Shown: one piece after another, positions 35,046 through 43,387 of the stretch
Layout of the letters: each line of letters begins with the position of its first letter
How positions within the stretch are numbered: position 1 is the stretch's first letter
DNA from: Verrucomicrobia bacterium S94
GTDB taxonomy: Bacteria > Verrucomicrobiota > Kiritimatiellia > Kiritimatiellales > Pontiellaceae
Reading direction: 5' to 3'
Length of the DNA stretch: 64,000 nt
Assembly: GCA_004299845.1 (NCBI GenBank)
Contig: CP036201.1
Span: forward strand, 3,162,001-3,226,000
The notes under the pieces: generated by a model
Told to the model about the DNA's origin: nothing
Databases searched by the model: none
The model's input: the letters and a program-made list of their open reading frames with translations, nothing else
Position numbers and translations under genes: made by a program

Positions 35046-35610
35046 GTCCTCTTCAGTAAAGACAAAAAACTCCCCGCTTCAATTTTAATGGTTTTCCAAC
35101 TACCACTATCGATTGAACTAAACAACCTGGTCTCAACTTGGGCCGTTTTTATTTCTACATGGGCGAGTGGAGCAAGGCTCCCTCAAACAACCGTGCGGGC
35201 TCAGGCGGCCGGTTCTCCCCGAAGGTTCGGGGCGGCGGCTGTCATAGATTACTACGATCTATGACGTCCCAGCTGAAGCGAAGCGCAAATAATTTCCGAA
35301 GGAAATAGGCCGAAGGTCGGTTCAAATCATGCGGTTCTTCCCTGCGCGCTACCTATTCAAGAAAACATCGGGTGTCCGCCGTAAAGACGGAGTCCAGTTT
35401 GGTGCGGGTTTGCGGCAGGGTCGGCTCCTTATTAAATCAGGTTCTGTAAAAACCGGAGGCGGCGGTTCCAATCAAGACGATCGGGTACGGGTTCTTTCCA
35501 GCTCGGCTGATTCGGATTCAAACCATTTTATTATGCCGTGCATCGGATGACCTCTTTGTCCCAGTCAGAACGTACGGATCACCACCACCTCCTTAAAAGC
35601 GTATGTTAAA
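35046..35610. other. Non-coding stretch with a run of hairpins
   Basis: No gene supported. Between 35168 and 35305 several perfect hairpins follow one another: GGAGC/GCTCC, AACCG/CGGTT, CCCCGAA/TTCGGGG (35217-35232), TCATAGAT/ATCTATGA (35242-35264) and TTTCC/GGAAA. This looks like a structured RNA or a degenerate intron/IS end. The part from 35330 to 35610 leads into the 3' end of the IS110-type element. Confidence 0.4.
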
Positions 35611-36667
35611 TCATCGTCTTCCCTTTATAAGCTGATCAACTGAAAAGCCGGTCCTGCGGTCCAGCATGAAGTAGACGGCACGGGCAATCTTGGCCGCTAT
35701 AATTGCGTTTGCAGTGTGTTTGCCTTTTCTGCGTTCGAGCTTCTGATAGTAGGTGTTGAGTTTCGGATCGGCCCGTTTGCAGAGAATGGCCGCCTGCATG
35801 AACGCCCACTTTAGGTACGGATTGCCCATTTTGCGGCCCTTACCGCCGAAGTCCTTCCCTCCGTTTTCATTGGTACCGGCCACAAGGCGGCAGTAGCTGA
35901 TATAATCCTTCACAGCTGGAAAACGTTTGATGTCGATGGTTTCGTAGAGAACGGTCAGCGCGAGTATTTTTCCAATGCCCGGAGCGGTGCGGAGCAGGCG
36001 GTAGTCCTGCTGCTGAAAATCCCGGGCATGTTTTTCGATCCGCTGCTCCATTTTAAGGATGACCCGGTCATAGCTTTCGATGATCTCCAGCTCCGCATCC
36101 GTTGTGAATGAGTCCACCGGGTTATCAAAGCTCGACCGCACACCTTCCCGCCAGCGCTCTTTGCTGTTGGAGCTGATCGTCAAGGGCCGGTTTCCGGCAG
36201 CCATCACCTCGCAGGCGGAATGGCCGGTAAGTTCGGCCCGGTTCTTCACGAACTGGTTTCGACGGCGCAGCAGCTTGCGGACCGGGCGCAGATCACGGGG
36301 ACAGACATAAGCGAATGGAATCCGGCTGGTCCGCAAACACTCGGCCAGTTCCCGGGCATCCTCCTTATCATTCTTATGCTTGTTCGCCGCAATCGATTTA
36401 ACATAGTAGGCATGAGCCAAAACAAATTTGATCCCGGCATCCTCGCAGGCATCAGCCAGCCAGAAACAGACAAAGCAGCTCTCGCACGTTACCGTTAGAT
36501 CATCCCTGTACGGCTCAACCAGTTTAAGGAAAAAGGCGAAATCATTGTTCCGGATATTCCGATGGACCAGAATGTTCCCATCCAGATCCATCAAGCATGA
36601 TGTACATCTGCCGGGTGTGCAGGTCGATTCCGCAGTTGTATTTCGTAGTCGTTTTGTAATACTTCAT
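35611..36667 (-). pseudogene. IS110-family transposase with early frameshift
   Basis: The 327-codon frame (36594 to 35611) carries the DEDD region from TCESCF and NDKEDARELAECLR plus the C-terminal domain (APGIGKILALTVLYE, GKGRKMGNPYLKWAF). The true start, ATG 36667 with GGAGGAGA upstream, encodes KYNCGIDLHTRQMYI including the first catalytic Asp. One extra A then shifts the frame. In relatives as I recall them a Ser stands where this protein has Asn in NENGGK, possibly the serine nucleophile. Probably inactive. Confidence 0.8.
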
Positions 36668-36757
36668 CTCAGTCTCCTCCGTATAGTTGGCAATTTGAGA
36701 CGCCACCTTCGGGTGGTCAGCCGTATGCTTGACCAGGAGGAGGGCCTCAATTTTAGA
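36668..36757 (-). ncRNA. Candidate bridge-RNA region of the IS110-type element
   Basis: The non-coding end 5' of the transposase folds into hairpins on the minus strand: GGTCA...TGACC and CCACCCGAAGGTGG. In IS110-group elements this end encodes the bridge RNA (established for IS621). The assignment here rests on position and foldability only. Confidence 0.35.
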
Positions 36758-36796
36758 ATAAGGAATAAACCGTCCTTTTCAGAGGACTTAGATGAG

Positions 36797-36883
36797 TATC
36801 AAGAGGCTTGAGCCTACGGTGAACCCGCCCGTTTTGGTGAAGGCAAAGTTTATGAGCACCGAGGCTCATCCATAACGTTCGCA
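36797..36883 (+). other. attC-like site C, long type
   Basis: AGAGGCTTGAGCCTACGGTG faces CACCGAGGCTCA with one unpaired A, and it ends ATAACGTTCGCA like site A. The left AAC has become ATC, so the outer box is degenerate. It lies about 40 bp from the IS110-type element end and directly precedes the toxin-antitoxin cassette. Confidence 0.55.
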
Positions 36884-36891
36884 GAATCAAA

Positions 36892-36929
36892 TTGACAGTC
36901 CCATACACATTGCGTACGTTATTGCGTAC
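36892..36929 (+). promoter_or_regulatory. Promoter and direct-repeat operator of the toxin-antitoxin genes
   Basis: TTGACA (36892-36897) and TACGTT (36915-36920) are spaced 17 bp. Two copies of ATTGCGTAC at 36909-36917 and 36921-36929, 12 bp apart, overlap the -10, as expected of an autoregulatory antitoxin site. Confidence 0.55.
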
Positions 36930-36941
36930 CAAGGAGGCAAT

Positions 36942-37184
36942 ATGACAACTTTAACTGCAACTGAAGCTCGCAAACAGCTATACAACCTATTGGATGATGT
37001 TTCCGACTCTCATGAACCAATCCAAATTACGGGTAAAAGAAATTCAGCAGTCCTTATTTCCGAATCAGATTGGAAAGCTGTTCAGGAAACTCTGTACCTT
37101 TCATCAATCCCCGGCATGAGTGAATCAATCAAAGCTGGATTGGCAGAATCAGTAGATAATTGTGATTCGGAGTTGGATTGGTGA
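36942..37184 (+). CDS. Antitoxin, Phd/YefM family
   Basis: 80 aa. The N-terminal DNA-binding half is typical of YefM/Phd (TATEARKQLYNLLDDVSDSHEPIQITGKRNSAVLISESDW); the acidic C-terminal tail, ending in SELDW, would bind the toxin. AAGGAGG ribosome site. It overlaps the toxin gene and neutralises it. Having its own promoter is typical of TA cassettes in chromosomal integrons. Confidence 0.93.
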   Translation: MTTLTATEARKQLYNLLDDVSDSHEPIQITGKRNSAVLISESDWKAVQETLYLSSIPGMSESIKAGLAESVDNCDSELDW

Positions 37185-37444
37185 GTTGGAATATCGTTTA
37201 CACCAATCAAGCCAAGCGAGATGCCAAAAAATTATCACGATCAGGATTAAAACCACAGGCACAAAAACTATTGGATATTCTTAAAGAGAATCCATATCAA
37301 AATCCGCCATCCTATGAAAAATTGGTTGGGGATTTATCCGGAGCGTATTCAAGAAGAATCAATATCCAGCACAGATTGGTTTATCAAGTTTTAGAAGAAA
37401 TCCAATCCGTCAAAGTAATTCGGATGTGGAGCCATTACGAATAA
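37181..37444 (+). CDS. Toxin, YoeB/Txe family mRNA interferase
   Basis: 87 aa from the GTG at 37181, which overlaps the antitoxin TGA (GTGA). RelE-fold YoeB hallmarks: RDAKKL, PYEKLVGDLSGAYSRRINIQHRLVYQV and the C-terminal RMWSHYE with catalytic His-Tyr. It cleaves mRNA at the ribosome. It is followed within 5 bp by an attC-like half site. Confidence 0.93.
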   Translation: MSWNIVYTNQAKRDAKKLSRSGLKPQAQKLLDILKENPYQNPPSYEKLVGDLSGAYSRRINIQHRLVYQVLEEIQSVKVIRMWSHYE

Positions 37445-37448
37445 GTTG

Positions 37449-37583
37449 CGAACCAGCCATCTGAGGTTGTCCGTCAACGTAAAAACTGACTGTCTATCGG
37501 TCCGTTTAACCTAATGGCGTCGGGGTGTTCGTATATGATTTTGATTCATCCGGAGCCCCGTCTTTTGAGGATGCTGATATAAT
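37449..37583. repeat. 135-bp direct repeat, copy 2: attC-like left half joined to an IS110-type 3' end
   Basis: GCGAACCAGCCATCTGAGG... is the attC-like half following the toxin gene. It then joins the same IS110-type 3' end as at 33680-33783, after which the IS sequence stops at about 37583. Sequence between here and the ISL3 fragment (37584-37690) encodes no recognisable protein. Confidence 0.6.
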
Positions 37584-37710
37584 GGATATGCCGCTTCTGC
37601 CTTTTTGGGCTTTGGATATTATGGATCGTTTGAATTTTTGTTAGAATCTGGATTTAACGTTACCTTTACAGAATCTGATTACACAGGCAGTCAAATGCTT
37701 CATTCCGGGC

Positions 37711-37983
37711 AGAGGCGGATCTTCCGGGCATTCGGCCATGCGCTCGCATTTCGACCCTATGAAAAAAATTGTCGGAACGATCCGTCGGTACCAGCCGCTG
37801 ATCCTGAACGGGTTCAAGACCCGGAAGGCCTATTCATCAGGCGCCGTCGAGGGCCTGAACCGCAAAGTAAATCTGGTAACGAGAAAAGCGTTCGGTTTTC
37901 GAAGCTATGAAGTGCTTGAAATCGCCCTGTTTCACACTATGGGCGAGCTTCCTGAGCCAGAACTAACCCACAGATTTTGCTGA
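37711..37983 (+). pseudogene. ISL3-family transposase, C-terminal fragment
   Basis: The frame from about 37711, with a Met codon at 37738, encodes the ISL3 tail: MRSHFDPMKKIVGTIRRYQP, then AYSSGAVEGLNRKVNLVTRKA, GFRSYEVLEIALFHTMGELPEPE and THRF. The catalytic core upstream is missing. It marks the right edge of the accessory island. Confidence 0.8.
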
Positions 37984-38073
37984 AGAGGCATTTTTAAAGA
38001 GCGTAAGCCGAATTTTCAATGATTGAAACTTTCCGCTCGCGTTTTTTCCAAAGCTTGGAAATGCTCCCGCCCC

Positions 38074-39012
38074 ATGAAAAGAAGACTGCCAGCAGAATGG
38101 GAACCGCAGGATGCCGTCCTGCTCGTTGAGCCACAACCGCACATGGACTGGGCCTACTGCCTCGACGACGCACGCGCCACCTTTTTCAATATCCGTAAAG
38201 CCATCGAACGCTTCCAGCCGGTCCTCTGGGTGGAAGACTTCGACTGCAACGACACCTGGAGCCGCGACATCGCCCCCGTCACCATCGAAGAAAACGGCAA
38301 CCCCGTACTGCTCGATTTCACCTTTAACGGCTGGGGCGGAAAATTTCCCCACAACCTCGACAACACCCTCACCCGCCGCCTGCACGAAGCCGGCGCCTTC
38401 GGCCCAACCGAAATCCGCCCCATCGATATGATCCTCGAAGGAGGAAGTATTGAATCCGACGGCGCAGGCACCCTGCTCACCACCACCGCCTGTCTGCTCA
38501 ATAAAAACCGCAACCCCGACCTTTCCAAAACCGAAATCGAAACCCGGCTCACCGAACTGTTCGGACTCCGTAAAATCCTCTGGCTCGAAAACGGCCACCT
38601 CGCCGGCGACGATACCGATTCCCACATCGACACCCTCGCCCGCCTTGCTCCCGACCAAACCATTCTTTACGTATCCTGCAGCAACCCGGAAGATGAACAC
38701 TACGAAAACCTCCAGGCCATGGAAGCCGAACTGAAACAGTTTGAAGGCTTCCGGCTGCTTCCTCTCCCCTGGCCTGCACCAAAATTTGACGGTAACCGAC
38801 GGCTGCCCGCCACCTACGCCAACTACCTCGTCATCAACGGAGCCGTCCTCGTCCCCACCTACAACGATCCCGCCGACGCCCTCGCCCTCGAAACCATCGG
38901 CAAAGCCTTCCCCGGCCGCGAAATCATCGGCATCGACTGCTCCACCCTCATCCGCCAGGGCGGCTCCCTCCACTGCGTCACCATGCAGCTCCCCGCAAGG
39001 GTAATGCCCTGA
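38074..39012 (+). CDS. aguA: Agmatine deiminase (peptidyl-arginine deiminase family)
   Basis: 312 aa from the ATG at 38074; an upstream extension is open but unlike the family. Catalytic motifs are TWSRDIAP, LEGGSIESDG, the HIDTLAR His and nucleophile Cys301 in GGSLHCVTMQLP. It hydrolyses agmatine to N-carbamoylputrescine and ammonia. The partner amidase gene lies 3.5 kb downstream. A TTCCAA-AGC-TTGGAA motif lies 13 bp before the start. Confidence 0.93.
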   Translation: MKRRLPAEWEPQDAVLLVEPQPHMDWAYCLDDARATFFNIRKAIERFQPVLWVEDFDCNDTWSRDIAPVTIEENGNPVLLDFTFNGWGGKFPHNLDNTLTRRLHEAGAFGPTEIRPIDMILEGGSIESDGAGTLLTTTACLLNKNRNPDLSKTEIETRLTELFGLRKILWLENGHLAGDDTDSHIDTLARLAPDQTILYVSCSNPEDEHYENLQAMEAELKQFEGFRLLPLPWPAPKFDGNRRLPATYANYLVINGAVLVPTYNDPADALALETIGKAFPGREIIGIDCSTLIRQGGSLHCVTMQLPARVMP

Positions 39013-39160
39013 CTATCCCAATTCCGATCTGCTTGCCGATCTCGCAAAAACAAACTATTCTTTACCAGATTTATTAAAATTCTGCGACATGTTGCATCCG
39101 GCACCGTCGCTAAAACTTAACCCAAGAGGTATACCTTGAGTTTTCTATGTTGAGGAACAC

Positions 39161-39906
39161 ATGAATAACAGTCAGCCATTGATTCAAGTTTCCGAGGTGA
39201 TCAAGAAAAGCGACCAAGGAATCACACGCCCGTTTATCTGCCGGGACGATTCAGGCCGACAGCTTTGGGTAAAGGGCGCGGAACTCTCAAAGCCGGAACT
39301 GGCCGCAGAATGGATATCTGCATGTCTGGCCAAAGAATGGGGGTTGCCTATTGCGCCCTTCGGCTTGGTTTATATCGACCCTCTTTTAATTGAGTATAGC
39401 TCCATGCCCGAAATTTCATCTTTGGGATCAGGTATTGGTTTTGGTTCTTATCATGTGGAGGGAGCTGTTGAGCTCGATTATCCGGAATCTTTGAAAATCG
39501 ATTCAGAGCTCAGGGCCGACATTCTCCTCTTCGACTATTGGATTCAGAACGAAGATCGCACTTTGGGAGAGAACGGAGGAAATCCCAACCTGCTGTTGCA
39601 TATTCCCGAAGGCGACGTAGTTATAATCGACCATAATCTCGCATTCGATGTCAGTTTTGCAAAGGAAACACTTTTCGGGACTCATGTATTCCGGGATTTC
39701 CGCCAAAAATGGACCGGGGAGTACATTAAAACGCATCAGAAAAAATTGCTGGATATCTGATACAGCTGGCCTCAATACCCGACGAGTGGTTTGAGGATGA
39801 CGACCTCATAAAAAAACCTTTGAAGAATGAAGTTGGGCGAATGGAACATATTCTGCGTAGAGTTGAAACGAATTCCCAAGATTTCTGGGAGGTGCCTCAT
39901 GAATAA
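39161..39906 (+). CDS. HipA-like kinase family protein, C-terminus frameshifted
   Basis: The uninterrupted frame (39161-39760, 199 aa) holds a compact HipA-like kinase: a WVKGAELSKPELAAEW phosphate-binding region, DYWIQNEDRTLGENGGNPNLL (catalytic D/N motif) and VVIIDHNLAF (metal-binding Asp). After a stop at 39758-39760 another frame continues with ASIPDEWFEDDDL and ends at 39906, overlapping the DUF3037 start. A small indel has probably removed the natural C-terminus. GAGGAACAC ribosome site. Confidence 0.75.
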
Positions 39907-40756
39907 ACTGGTTTGTAATTACAGCGTCATACGATTTCTTCCTTATCCGGAAACGGGGGAGTTTGCGAATGTCGGTATTCTTGCCTGCTGTCCACAGATC
40001 GGTTGGATGGACTTTGCCGTGGAAGTGCGTAAAACCAAGCGGATTACCGACTTTTTTCCAGAACTGGACGTTCATATGTACACCCATGGCCGCCAGCATT
40101 TACTTGCGGAGCTAAAGCGCTTAAGGCCGGAATTTGACTCCGCTGAATTTAAACAGCTGGTCTTGCCTCAACACCAGAAGATGATTGCCGGAATATTTGC
40201 TGAAATTATCCGGCCACGCGAAGAGCTGTTCCGTTTCGGGGCCCCGGCTACATTGCTGACGGAGGATCCGTTCAAAGATCTGGAAGCGCTATTTGATCAT
40301 TATGTTGATCGAAACTTTGCGAAACATAAGGACTATCAAGAAAAAGTCATGACGGATAAGCTGACCCAGATTTTCCGGGCAGAAAACCTATTGCACCGCT
40401 ATCACAGCGAAAAGGTCGGCAACGACGATTATCATGTAACGCTGCCCTTTGTTGAAAGCGCGGAGAATGACACGCGTCCATTGCGTGCGATTAAGCCACT
40501 AAACCTCACACAGACCGAGGCTACACAGATACGAGATCGCGGTGATGCCTGGCGAAACCGAGTTGATCGCCTTCAACAGATGGATTTCTTGCCGCGGCAC
40601 ATGTTGTTTGCGGTTCAGTGCCCTCCGGAAGCAGATGCCAAGCGCTATGCCGCCGCTCGGGAAATTTGTGATCTCCTTAAAAGTCAGGGTGTTGCAGTTG
40701 AACCATTTGATAATCAGCGAGCCGTCACTCACTTCGCATCCCGGACGCAGGCTTGA
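39899..40756 (+). CDS. DUF3037 domain protein
   Basis: 285 aa from the ATG at 39899 (GGGAGGTG upstream). DUF3037 start CNYSVIRFLPYPETGEFANVGILACCP, then a helical C-terminal half. The family is regularly encoded next to small HipA-like kinases, as here, and the kinase's original stop overlaps this ATG (ATGAATAA). Role unknown; it may be the kinase's substrate or regulator. Confidence 0.85.
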   Translation: MNKLVCNYSVIRFLPYPETGEFANVGILACCPQIGWMDFAVEVRKTKRITDFFPELDVHMYTHGRQHLLAELKRLRPEFDSAEFKQLVLPQHQKMIAGIFAEIIRPREELFRFGAPATLLTEDPFKDLEALFDHYVDRNFAKHKDYQEKVMTDKLTQIFRAENLLHRYHSEKVGNDDYHVTLPFVESAENDTRPLRAIKPLNLTQTEATQIRDRGDAWRNRVDRLQQMDFLPRHMLFAVQCPPEADAKRYAAAREICDLLKSQGVAVEPFDNQRAVTHFASRTQA

Positions 40757-40905
40757 CCTCTCTGACGCGACGAGCCCGAAATCTTGATGCATATCGAGTC
40801 CATCCCCGCCGCCAAAATAGTTTCCAATTTCCTTCGCGCTCCCCGTGTCTTCGCAGGTAAAAAAACGGCATTATCAACCCAACCCAATGATAAGGAACCC
40901 CGGAC

Positions 40906-42420
40906 ATGACCACCGAAGAAGCGCTGAAAAAACTGGAACCGTTTAGCGGCCGGATTCCAACCGATGCACTCAATACCATCCGCAAAACCTGGCCGGAGGC
41001 GGAATCGGTACTGCTCGAAGAGCTGGACTGGCGTATTGAATACCCATATGCCGACGACCGGTCCGCCCGGTTTGTCTATGCCCTTTTTCTTTTGGCGGAA
41101 CTGAAAAGCGCGGCGGCGTTCGAGCGCTATGTGACCCTCGCTTCGTTCCCGGAATTTATTCTGGATCGGATTTTCGGCGATATGGTGACGGAGTCGCTGC
41201 GCCATTTTCTGGCGCTTACCTGCTGCGGTCAGATTGAAAAACTCCAGGCCTTCATCGAAGGCCGCGCAGTTTTTGAATACGCCCGCTCGGCAGGGCTGTT
41301 TGCTCTTGAGCAAATTACACTCAACGGCGGGTTCCCGCTGAAAAAGATGGAGATGTACTGCATCGAACTGCTGAGCCGACGACTGGAACAGAAACCTAGC
41401 TATATCTTTGATACCGTGATTACGGTGTGTGATCACCTGAAATTCAAAACTGCACTGTCGTTCATTAAAACTGCCTACGACCGCAACCTCGCCGATCCTT
41501 ACATACAATCCTACGAAGAAATTGAAATTTCGCTGAACCAGGCCGATGACCTTCCGCCGGAGAAACGGCGGTATGACGTCCTTGAACCGACTGAGCGGGA
41601 AATCCATTTCTATACCGACTATTGGGGCGACCATGGTGGCCCCGTCGGTGAAAAGGATCATTCCGGTCTGCTCAATGCACCGGCCAACGAACGACGGCAG
41701 CAGAATCGCAGAAACATGGCCGGGAAAGAGCCCGGACGTAATGAGCCCTGCCCGTGCGGTAGCGGGAAAAAATATAAGAAATGCTGCATCGCCACCGGAT
41801 TCGTACGGTCGGATATTCCGGATGAAGACCGGGTCGAAATGCCGGCAACCCGAACCGATGAATGGATTATGGCCGGATACTACTATATGAAACATCGCGA
41901 TGACTGGAAGGCGCTGTGTTGCTGGAAAACCGCCTGGCCGCTGGTCCTGGAAAAAATCCCGCCGGCGGTCACCAGTCCGGCTGATCCGCGTACCGATGCC
42001 CTGTTCAACGGTTATGATTTTTTCAGCAACTGGATTCAGGATCTGCAGGCGGTCATTGATAATATGGCGAATGATTCAGTCGCGGCTCTACAGTTCGGCT
42101 TTGAATATCTACCCCGTCTCCAGGAGCGTTTCCCCGATATGGATACCGTGCTACGATGTAATTTTGAAGAGAGTTTTGCGCGGATGGAACACGCCTGCGG
42201 CAAAACGGAACAGGCCACTGAGCGACTTGAACGCATGATTGAACTCTATCCGAAACGGGCGCAGGGCTATGCGGTACTGGCGGAGCTCTTCAGCTTCGAT
42301 GCGCACGGGGAGCCCGACGTTCCCCGCGCTCAACAGCTCCTCACCCAGGCCCTGCTTAATGCTGAAGATTGTGCGGACTGGGATATCAAGGTCCGTCTTG
42401 ATAACCTCCGGCACTGCTAA
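40906..42420 (+). CDS. DUF1186 and SEC-C motif protein with TPR-like tail
   Basis: 504 aa. The N-terminal helical-repeat part resembles DUF1186. The zinc-binding SEC-C motif GRNEPCPCGSGKKYKKCC lies at about residues 278-295. A C-terminal TPR-like helical region follows (ERMIELYPKRAQGYAVLAELF). SEC-C motifs bind zinc and often mediate protein or ribosome contacts, as in SecA. Cytoplasmic; specific role unknown. AAGGAAC ribosome site. Confidence 0.8.
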   Translation: MTTEEALKKLEPFSGRIPTDALNTIRKTWPEAESVLLEELDWRIEYPYADDRSARFVYALFLLAELKSAAAFERYVTLASFPEFILDRIFGDMVTESLRHFLALTCCGQIEKLQAFIEGRAVFEYARSAGLFALEQITLNGGFPLKKMEMYCIELLSRRLEQKPSYIFDTVITVCDHLKFKTALSFIKTAYDRNLADPYIQSYEEIEISLNQADDLPPEKRRYDVLEPTEREIHFYTDYWGDHGGPVGEKDHSGLLNAPANERRQQNRRNMAGKEPGRNEPCPCGSGKKYKKCCIATGFVRSDIPDEDRVEMPATRTDEWIMAGYYYMKHRDDWKALCCWKTAWPLVLEKIPPAVTSPADPRTDALFNGYDFFSNWIQDLQAVIDNMANDSVAALQFGFEYLPRLQERFPDMDTVLRCNFEESFARMEHACGKTEQATERLERMIELYPKRAQGYAVLAELFSFDAHGEPDVPRAQQLLTQALLNAEDCADWDIKVRLDNLRHC

Positions 42421-42457
42421 ACGATCACTCTATCTTCAAGCGGCAATGAAGTCCCTT

Positions 42458-42490
42458 TTGTTTCGTGTACTTCGTGTATTTCGTGGTGTA
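42458..42490 (+). repeat. Short tandem TTCGTGTA-type repeat
   Basis: TTTCGTGTACTTCGTGTA then TTTCGTGGTG: three near-copies of TTCGTG(T/G) 12 bp before the amidase start. Similar short tandem phrases occur in intergenic DNA of many environmental genomes; role unknown. Confidence 0.4.
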
Positions 42491-42501
42491 AAAAGACCGT
42501 C

Positions 42502-43368
42502 ATGAGCAAGTTGATCACAGGTTTAGTCCAGCAGTCGTGTTCGGGCGACCGCGGGACGAATATTGAAAAGAGCATCGCCGGGATCCGGCGCTGTGCGGCG
42601 CGGGGTGCGAAACTGGTGGTTTTGCAGGAGCTGCATACATCGCTTTATTTTTGCGATGTGGAGGATCCGGCGAATTTTGATCTGGCGGAAACCATTCCCG
42701 GTCCGTCGACGGAAACCTTCGGGGCGCTGGCGAAGGAACTCGGCGTGGTGATCGTGACCTCGCTGTTTGAAAAGCGCGCGCCGGGGCTGTATCACAATAC
42801 CGCCGTGGTATTGGAAGCCGACGGATCGATTGCAGGAAAATACCGCAAAATGCATATTCCGGACGATCCGGGCTATTATGAAAAATTTTATTTTACGCCG
42901 GGCGATCTCGGTTTTTCTCCCGTCGAAACATCGGCCGGAAAGCTGGGCGTTTTGGTCTGCTGGGATCAGTGGTATCCGGAGGCGGCGCGGCTGATGGCGA
43001 TGGCCGGCGCGGACCTGCTGATTTACCCGACGGCGATCGGCTGGGATCCGGCCGACGATGCCGAAGAGCAGGCGCGCCAGCGCGAGGCGTGGATTACGAT
43101 TCAGCGCTCGCACGCGGTGGCCAACGGTATTCCGGTGCTGAGCGTCAACCGCACCGGCTCCGAACCGGGCGGCGCGGTTTTCTGGGGATCGAGCTTTGCG
43201 GCGGGCTGTCAGGGTGAACTGCTGGCACAGGCCGGAACGGATGAGGAAACGGAACTGATTGTGGCGCTGGAGAAAAACCGCTCGGAAACGGTCCGGCGCA
43301 TGTGGCCTTTTTTCCGCGACCGCCGCATTGATGCCTACGAAGACCTCACCAAGCGGTTCCGGTATTAA
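42502..43368 (+). CDS. aguB: N-carbamoylputrescine amidase (carbon-nitrogen hydrolase)
   Basis: 288 aa nitrilase-fold enzyme. Catalytic triad Glu43 (LQELHTSLYF), Lys116 (KYRKMHIPDDPGYYEKFYF) and Cys153 (LVCWDQWYPEAAR). The YYEKFYF and CWDQWYPE signatures are those of the AguB branch. It releases putrescine, CO2 and ammonia from N-carbamoylputrescine, completing the pathway begun by the agmatine deiminase at 38074. Confidence 0.94.
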   Translation: MSKLITGLVQQSCSGDRGTNIEKSIAGIRRCAARGAKLVVLQELHTSLYFCDVEDPANFDLAETIPGPSTETFGALAKELGVVIVTSLFEKRAPGLYHNTAVVLEADGSIAGKYRKMHIPDDPGYYEKFYFTPGDLGFSPVETSAGKLGVLVCWDQWYPEAARLMAMAGADLLIYPTAIGWDPADDAEEQARQREAWITIQRSHAVANGIPVLSVNRTGSEPGGAVFWGSSFAAGCQGELLAQAGTDEETELIVALEKNRSETVRRMWPFFRDRRIDAYEDLTKRFRY

Positions 43369-43387
43369 ACAGAGAAGGAAAATCATT

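Noticed and set aside
35186-35216. Hairpin resembling group II intron domain V
   Set aside because: Only 26 nt with AAC instead of the catalytic AGC triad and no reverse transcriptase nearby; kept only as a speculative structured region.
35314-35340. GGTTCAAATC resembling a tRNA T-loop
   Set aside because: No acceptor stem, D-loop or anticodon arm can be built around it; chance match.
31367-37583. CRISPR array interpretation of the repeats
   Set aside because: Repeats are long, few, of two kinds, and separated by whole genes rather than by uniform spacers.
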